DNA from: Talpa occidentalis
Taxonomy: Eukaryota; Chordata; Mammalia; Eulipotyphla; Talpidae
Direction of reading: 5' to 3'
DNA length: 64,000 nucleotides
NCBI RefSeq assembly: GCF_014898055.3
Contig: NW_026555331.1
Location: 96,556,684-96,620,683 of the forward strand
Position numbers and translations under genes: made by a program. Positions 59,070 to 64,000 of the stretch are shown one piece after another. Positions within the stretch are counted from its first letter, which is position 1. Each line of letters begins with the position of its first letter. Below the pieces are notes generated by a model. That model was not told the DNA's origin, searched no databases, and saw only the letters and a list, made by a program, of their open reading frames with translations.

Positions 59070-59341
59070 GGGCCTCCCTGGTGGTGCAAGGGTTTAAGCA
59101 CTACACTATGAAGCAATCCGCAGCCTCTGCAGCATGAGTTCAATCCCCAGCTGGCCCGGGAGCAACTCACATGGTGAAGCAGACCTCCCTGTCTTGCTCC
59201 CCTCAGCAGTGTATTTCAGTGGATCTGCCTGTTCTGCTCCCCACTCTGTCTCTGGTGAATCCTCTCACCCCCCACCCCCTACCCTGCACCTCTGGCCTGT
59301 ACCCAGCTTTTGTATGCATAAATAAATAAAAATCTTAAAAA
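59070..59341 (+). mobile_element. tRNA-derived SINE, subfamily A
   Basis: Sense copy from 'gggcctccctggtggtgcaa' to 'gtacccagcttttgtatgca' and the A-tail. Exact target duplication 'agaaatcactgatctca' at 59053-59069 and 59342-59358. The target is a block whose unoccupied counterpart survives at 60447-60466. Confidence 0.95.
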
Positions 59342-59477
59342 AGAAATCACTGATCTCAAAATAGCAATTTCTATATATTTACAGAAATAATCAGTTACAG
59401 AAAGAGTTTAATTATTCCTATATGAAAACAAAACTTCTAATCAGTCCAAGAATTCAAGGAGTATGGCAAAATGCTAA
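59342..59477. repeat. Local direct duplication, copy 1 (inside old L1)
   Basis: About 136 bp, non-L1, matching 60447-60569 in the same orientation (a short gap near 'tttctatata' and several substitutions). It interrupts the L1 between 'acctcacaactcatt' and 'aagagaacatggagagaag', so it is foreign to the L1. Confidence 0.88.
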
Positions 59478-60090
59478 ATGAGCATTGAAGAGAACATGGA
59501 GAGAAGGGAACATGTACACACTATTGATGGCAATGTAAATTGGAAAGCCATGGAAAGCCATATGAAGATTGTGCAAAAAAATTAAAAATAGCACTTCTGG
59601 GTATAAATCTAAGGAAACATTAATTGAAGAAATATATGCAACCCATGGTATTGCAGCATTTACAATAGCCAAGAACTGGAAACAAATGAAGTGCTAATCA
59701 ACTGATAAGTGAATGAAGATGTGATACACATGGGATAGTATTCAGCTATAAAAAATAAAATCCTGTCATTTGCAACATGGATGGACCTAGCGTATTATTT
59801 CTAGTAAAATATTCTTGATAAAGACAAGCACCATATGATTCATTTATAATTGGCATATAAATAAGCAGATGAACTAATTAAAACAAAAATAATCTTTGTA
59901 CTATTGACAAATAAGTGGTTACCAGGAGGGAAGCAGAAAGGGGGTGTGGGGGTAAATGGGCAAATAGGGACAATGGTATTGTGTAGGATGGATCTGGATT
60001 TTTAGAGGTGAACTTAATGTACTATGTGGACATGATACTGTTCAGTGATGCATACCTGAAACTTAAAGTTTCAAAACAATGTTGCTTCAA

Positions 60091-60446
60091 TTTAAAAAAA
60101 ATACTTTTTTTTAAAATTTGGTACCTGCAGCACACTAGTAAATGTGTGAAGGTTATCCTGGACAAAACTTATTGATACTCTAATAGTTCTGCAGTTTTAT
60201 TTTCTAATGCCATTACACAGCAGGGCTCCTTTTGCCTGAAGTCCAAATAACCCATTCTTCTTTGCCTTATCTTACATATTTCTGGGTCCAAAGATCACCT
60301 TCAATGATTTATCAACAGATTCTGAATTTAGGGGAAAAATCAACATTTCATTTCCAAATGACAGCAAATAACACATTATTTTCTTCAACAAATATTGGGA
60401 CTAAATAGCTTCTATCTATCCAATAAGTTGATGGTCCAAATTTCTG
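60091..60446. other. Unique non-coding DNA
   Basis: No gene or repeat recognised. Confidence 0.4.
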
Positions 60447-60569
60447 TAGAAACCACTGATTTCAAAATAGCATTTTACAGAAATAATCAGTTACAGAGTT
60501 TAATTATTCCTATATGAAAACAAAACTTATAATTAGTCCAAGAATTCAAGGAATATGAAAAAATGCTAA
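60447..60569. repeat. Local direct duplication, copy 2 (non-L1 context)
   Basis: Partner of 59342-59477, offset about 1.09 kb. Reads 'gtagaaaccactgatttcaa' straight through at the position where copy 1 carries the SINE, so it preserves an empty-site version of that target. Confidence 0.88.
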
Positions 60570-60650
60570 AAAACAAACAAACAAATAGTTGGCACAACTT
60601 AATAGCTCAATTTTGAAAATTGAGAGGGACTTTTATGAAATAGAAACTGC

Positions 60651-60770
60651 ACATCAGTCTGCCTGTTTTGTTCCTCACTCTGTCTCTGGTGAATCCTCTC
60701 ACCACCACCCCATACCTCTGGCCTGTACCCCAGCTCTTGATGCATAAATAAATAAATCTTTAAAAAAATA
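60651..60770 (+). mobile_element. 5'-truncated SINE, subfamily A
   Basis: Only the 3' 120 bp of the SINE is present: 'catcagtctgcctgttttg', 'ctctgtctctggtgaatcct', 'gcctgtaccccagctcttga', A-tail. The tRNA-like head is absent, and no target duplication was found. Confidence 0.88.
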
Positions 60771-61719
60771 TATTTGAAAAATCAAAGTCTTATGGTATAA
60801 TGGGGTAGAAAATCACCATAGATGACATTGGCTGTGCTCTTAACAGTGCATATTCCCTAGATCTGAGCAGAATGGTCACCCTTAGAAAGAGGCCCAAAAC
60901 CACATCCTCAGGGAGCCTGCTACTTGGAAGCCAGACAAGAGGTTAAGTGCACACAGCAGGCAAATTTCCTGGGACTACACTTTTCCTTTAAAGGGGTAGC
61001 AATACCCATCCCACATTAGACTGATAAATTAAATAAAAATCATTTTGAAAACAATAGTCACAGAACTGGGCACCAAGTAAATCTTAAATAAATTATAACT
61101 ATTGTGTTATTATTTTTTGTTATGAAAAAAGTCACATGTGCTCAAGATATTTTCATTTGAGCTAATGTCCTTATTAACTTATTACCCCTCACCATGCAGT
61201 TTTGGGCTCATTTGCCTTACATTCTCTGTTTATATGGAAAGCAGACAAATTATTCTATTCTATTTTCAAAGAGTGGAACTAAAACTAAATGTTTTGACAC
61301 AAATCTACTTTATGGCCAAAGCAAGGACTATCCCAATATTTAAGAAACACTAACTTTGTGTTTCTGAATAGGGACAGTCCTGCACTTAATGGAAAATTCT
61401 GGAAACTTGTAGGTACAGTTTTGGTTGTCCTGACGAGAGAGTAACATTACTGGCATTTAGTGTGAGTCCAGGAATGCCAGACAGTCCAACCCTACAGAAA
61501 ATTATCCTACATTCCTCCTAATATCTTATCAGTTTGGCCTTAGATATTTTGAATCTGAGATTATACTATTAGATGTTCACAAATTTAAAATTATATGACT
61601 TCCTGATCTATTGATACTTGAATCATCAGAAAGGGTCTCTCTCTAGCTCAAGAGAGCTAGCTCAATGTAGCTAACCTAACATCTACTTTATCTCATGTGC
61701 ACATACTCTACTAGCCCTT
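60771..61719. other. Unique non-coding DNA
   Basis: No gene or repeat recognised. Confidence 0.4.
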
Positions 61720-63665
61720 TTTCTTTCTTGGTGAGAGGTTACATGGTGTATCTTTTTCAGTCATTCTATTTTTTTGTACATGAATTATATTTTTTGAATG
61801 TAGTATATATTTTTTCCAACCTAAGACAACAGATAATCCCTGGTTAATTGAATTCCATTTATATTTAATATAACATTCATATGTGGATGCGAATTTACCA
61901 TGTATTTTTTAAAATTTGGTCCACTTGTTTTATATTACCTTTTCCCCCATTTTGCCTTCCACTGTAATAGCTGAGTATTTTTATCATTTCATTTCCTCTC
62001 TCTTATAGCTGTTAATGATGTATTATTTTACTCTGTCCTTGACAGTTATTAGCAGTTACAGCATGCATCATTGACGTTACTTTTATCATCCCCAGAGTTC
62101 AGAATTTTACATCAGGATGACTCCATTATTCACTTTCTACTTTTTGTGCCATATGTACTTTAATTCTTCCTTTTATAAAACAGTACTTTAAATAATGTAA
62201 TTAATTATTTAGATTTACCCATGAACTCCCTTCCGTTACTCTTCAACTTTTACTTAAGATTTGTCGTTCAGCTGTGTGGAGATTTCTTAACCTACTAAAG
62301 GTAGAGCATCCATATGATCCAGCAACTCCACTCCTAGGTATCTACCCAAAGGACACAGAAACATCAATTCCAAAGAGCACCTGCACCCCTATGTTTATAG
62401 CAGCACTATTTACAATAGCTAAGCTATGGAAACAACCCAAATGCCCCCCAAAAGATGACTGGATCAAGAAGATGTGGTACATATACACCATGGAATATTA
62501 CTCAGCAATCAAAAAAGATAAACTCATACAATTTGCAGCAACATGGATGGAGATGGAAGGGATCATGCTCAGTGAAATAAGCCAGAAAGAAAAAGAAAAA
62601 TACTGGATGGTCTCACTCATAACAGGAATTTAGAAAACCTAAATAAGGAACCAGGAAAAAGACTAATTGCAATAAAGTAAAAATCAAGGTCAACAAGCAA
62701 TTATAGACCAGAGACACACTACAGTAGGGGCTGGGGAGAGTAGAAGAGGGATTAGCGTCAGGAAAAGGGGGTGGAAATTATATGGGGAATATAACCAAAA
62801 TGAAAATGCATACATTATGCAAAAATGAAAAATGATGTAAGAATTATATAAAATAAAATAATTTATTAAAAAAAAGATTTGTCTTTCAGTAGTGAGTCCA
62901 ATGGTAGTGGCAGATTCTCTTGGCTTTTATTTGCAAATATCTTTATTTTGCCTTCATATTCTACAAGACCTATTCCTTGAATATCTAATTCTAGGTTGGC
63001 ATTTACTTCTTTTAGAATTTTAAAGGTGTTATTACACTATCTTCTGGCTTCATATACTTCTGTGGAGAATTCAACTATCTTATTGCTACTCCTGTAAAAA
63101 TAATGCATATTTTCCTTTTGATTTCTCTTAATAATTTCTGATCTTTGTTTTTTTTTTTTTTTCTTTAACAGTTTTGCTGGGATGTGCTAAGAAGTGATGT
63201 CTTTATACTTATCCTACTTGAGATTTATGGAGCTTTTTCTATATGCAGCTCAGTGTCTTTTAACTGTTTCTCAGAATTCTCAGCTAGTGTCCTCAAATAT
63301 TGCATTTGTCACATTCTAGTCTCTCTTTTGGAGACTATAGTACATGTAGGCTAAATCTTTTCACGGTGTTAGTAACTTCTATTTTTTCTTCTTTTTCCAT
63401 ATATTTTCTCTTAATTTATCCTCAAGCTTCACTCCTCCTCTCAGATATCTAATCTGTTAAACTCATCTCTAGAATTATGTCTCAACTCTTGAATTTCCAT
63501 TTTTTATTTTTTCAATAGATTACCATTTTTGAGGAAATTGTCCATCTTATCTATTTATAGCCGTTCAAAAATTGTAGTCATTTGAAATGGTTGTGTCACC
63601 CGTTGGTTAATTTTTAATATATTTTTTTCCTTTGGGTTTGTAATCATTTATATCTTCTTGAAAAT
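61720..63665 (-). repeat. Old L1M, antisense, 5' half
   Basis: Antisense L1M text from the ORF1/ORF2 boundary area: 'aattgaattccatttatatttaatataac', 'ctttgccttccactgtaatagctgagt' style, 'atcttctggcttcatatacttctgtggagaa', 'tttctgatctttgtttttt', 'tttccattttttattttttc'. Heavily diverged. It is split by the younger L1 at 62272-62873. Confidence 0.6.
62272..62873 (+). mobile_element. L1 LINE, strongly 5'-truncated
   Basis: About 600 bp: the ORF2 C-terminus open for 119 codons (62274-62633, 'MYIAAL'-type block and '[18 protein letters not shown]'), then a 3' UTR of the older type with 'gcaaaaatgaaaaatgatgt', then the A-tail. Target duplication 'aagatttgtcgttcag' / 'aagatttgtctttcag' at 62256-62271 and 62874-62889 (one mismatch). 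Not functional. Confidence 0.93.
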
Positions 63666-64000
63666 AAAATGAATAAAAAGACAGATTCTAAAGATAACTT
63701 GAGTACGGTTGATGTCACAATTCTCCAGAAAAGACTGATTTCATTTTCTGGAGTGGTGGGGCATGGGTGGGTAGTTACAAAATGGCGAGATCGCCTTAGT
63801 TCAATCTGAGCTTTAACTGTTTCAAAGTTGTGTTTCAGTCTTGATAAAGGCTAGTATTTTTCCATTACCGTATTCCTGGGGGATTAGCCCCTTCTTTCAT
63901 CCTTAGTGGTTGTTTCCAGTGCTCTTACTCCTCGGTAGATCCTGAAATCCCATTTTTGTCTCTCCACCCATGTGAGACAGCTTAAAGCTCTACTCAGTTT
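63666..64000. other. Unique non-coding DNA to window end
   Basis: No gene or repeat recognised. Confidence 0.4.

Larger units (their letters stand above)
57160..60090 (+). mobile_element. Old L1, forward part (ORF2 to 3' UTR)
   Basis: Decayed sense L1 ORF2: 'gattctaataaaaaactattagaaataataaatgaatac', 'aatggatctattt'-like thumb region, 'ctcagacttcaaactatactac', 'actagatcactatctcacacc' (73-codon open piece at 58537-58758 similar to the younger L1s), 'aagagaacatggagagaagggaacatg', 'gacctagcgtattatttc', 'gataaagacaagcaccatatga'. It has no long frame and is interrupted by a SINE (59070-59341) and a non-L1 block (59342-59477). Confidence 0.85.

Overview
The window reads as placental-mammal nuclear DNA that is intergenic or intronic. 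It is AT-rich, has no intact host gene or convincing exon that I can recognise, and is full of transposable-element layers. Ancient shared mammalian repeats are present: MIR, L2, MER5-type hAT elements, an MLT1-like MaLR LTR and old L1M fragments. Above them lie younger L1 LINEs and many copies of one tRNA-derived SINE family with box A/box B-like heads and an A-rich AATAAA tail. The old layers and the L1 type fit a laurasiatherian-like mammal. The SINE does not match the bat VES, carnivore CAN or horse ERE families as I know them, so I do not name the species.

Layout. 1-11.4 kb: mostly unique DNA with MIR, L2 and MER5 relics, and a tail-to-tail inverted SINE pair at 6.77-7.31 kb. 11.5-12.9 kb: four SINEs, two of them abutting. 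13-24 kb: unique sequence, an old L1 3' end, (CG/GT)n and (CA/TA)n tracts, an LTR-like promoter region followed by a tRNA-Glu-like relic (18.1-19.0 kb), antisense L1M and an MLT1-like LTR. 24-29 kb: four SINEs and old L1. 30.5-32.6 kb: a 5'-truncated young L1 with an apparent 3' transduction. 34.9-36.6 kb: an L1 with a 5' inversion (twin priming), split by a 597-bp solo LTR with a 4-bp target duplication. 37-48 kb: mostly unique DNA, microsatellites, an old L1 carrying a SINE and a tiny L1 insertion, a long (CT)n(GT)n tract and a SINE with an extended tail. 48.7-55.2 kb: a full-length antisense L1 with an intact-looking ORF1 and a broken ORF2; its 5' end is fused to a truncated SINE inside the same target-site duplication. 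55.2-64 kb: a large old L1 with an inverted 5' half, two unusual local direct duplications of about 130 bp, more SINEs and a young truncated L1 inside an antisense L1M.

The only protein-level logic is L1 retrotransposition. ORF1p is an RNA chaperone and ORF2p an endonuclease/reverse transcriptase, and together they explain the truncations, inversions, target duplications, transduction and SINE mobilisation seen here. I found no previously unknown gene system. The most informative items are the SINE-L1 chimera, the 3' transduction, the two local templated-looking duplications and the SINE subfamily with a 3' extension.
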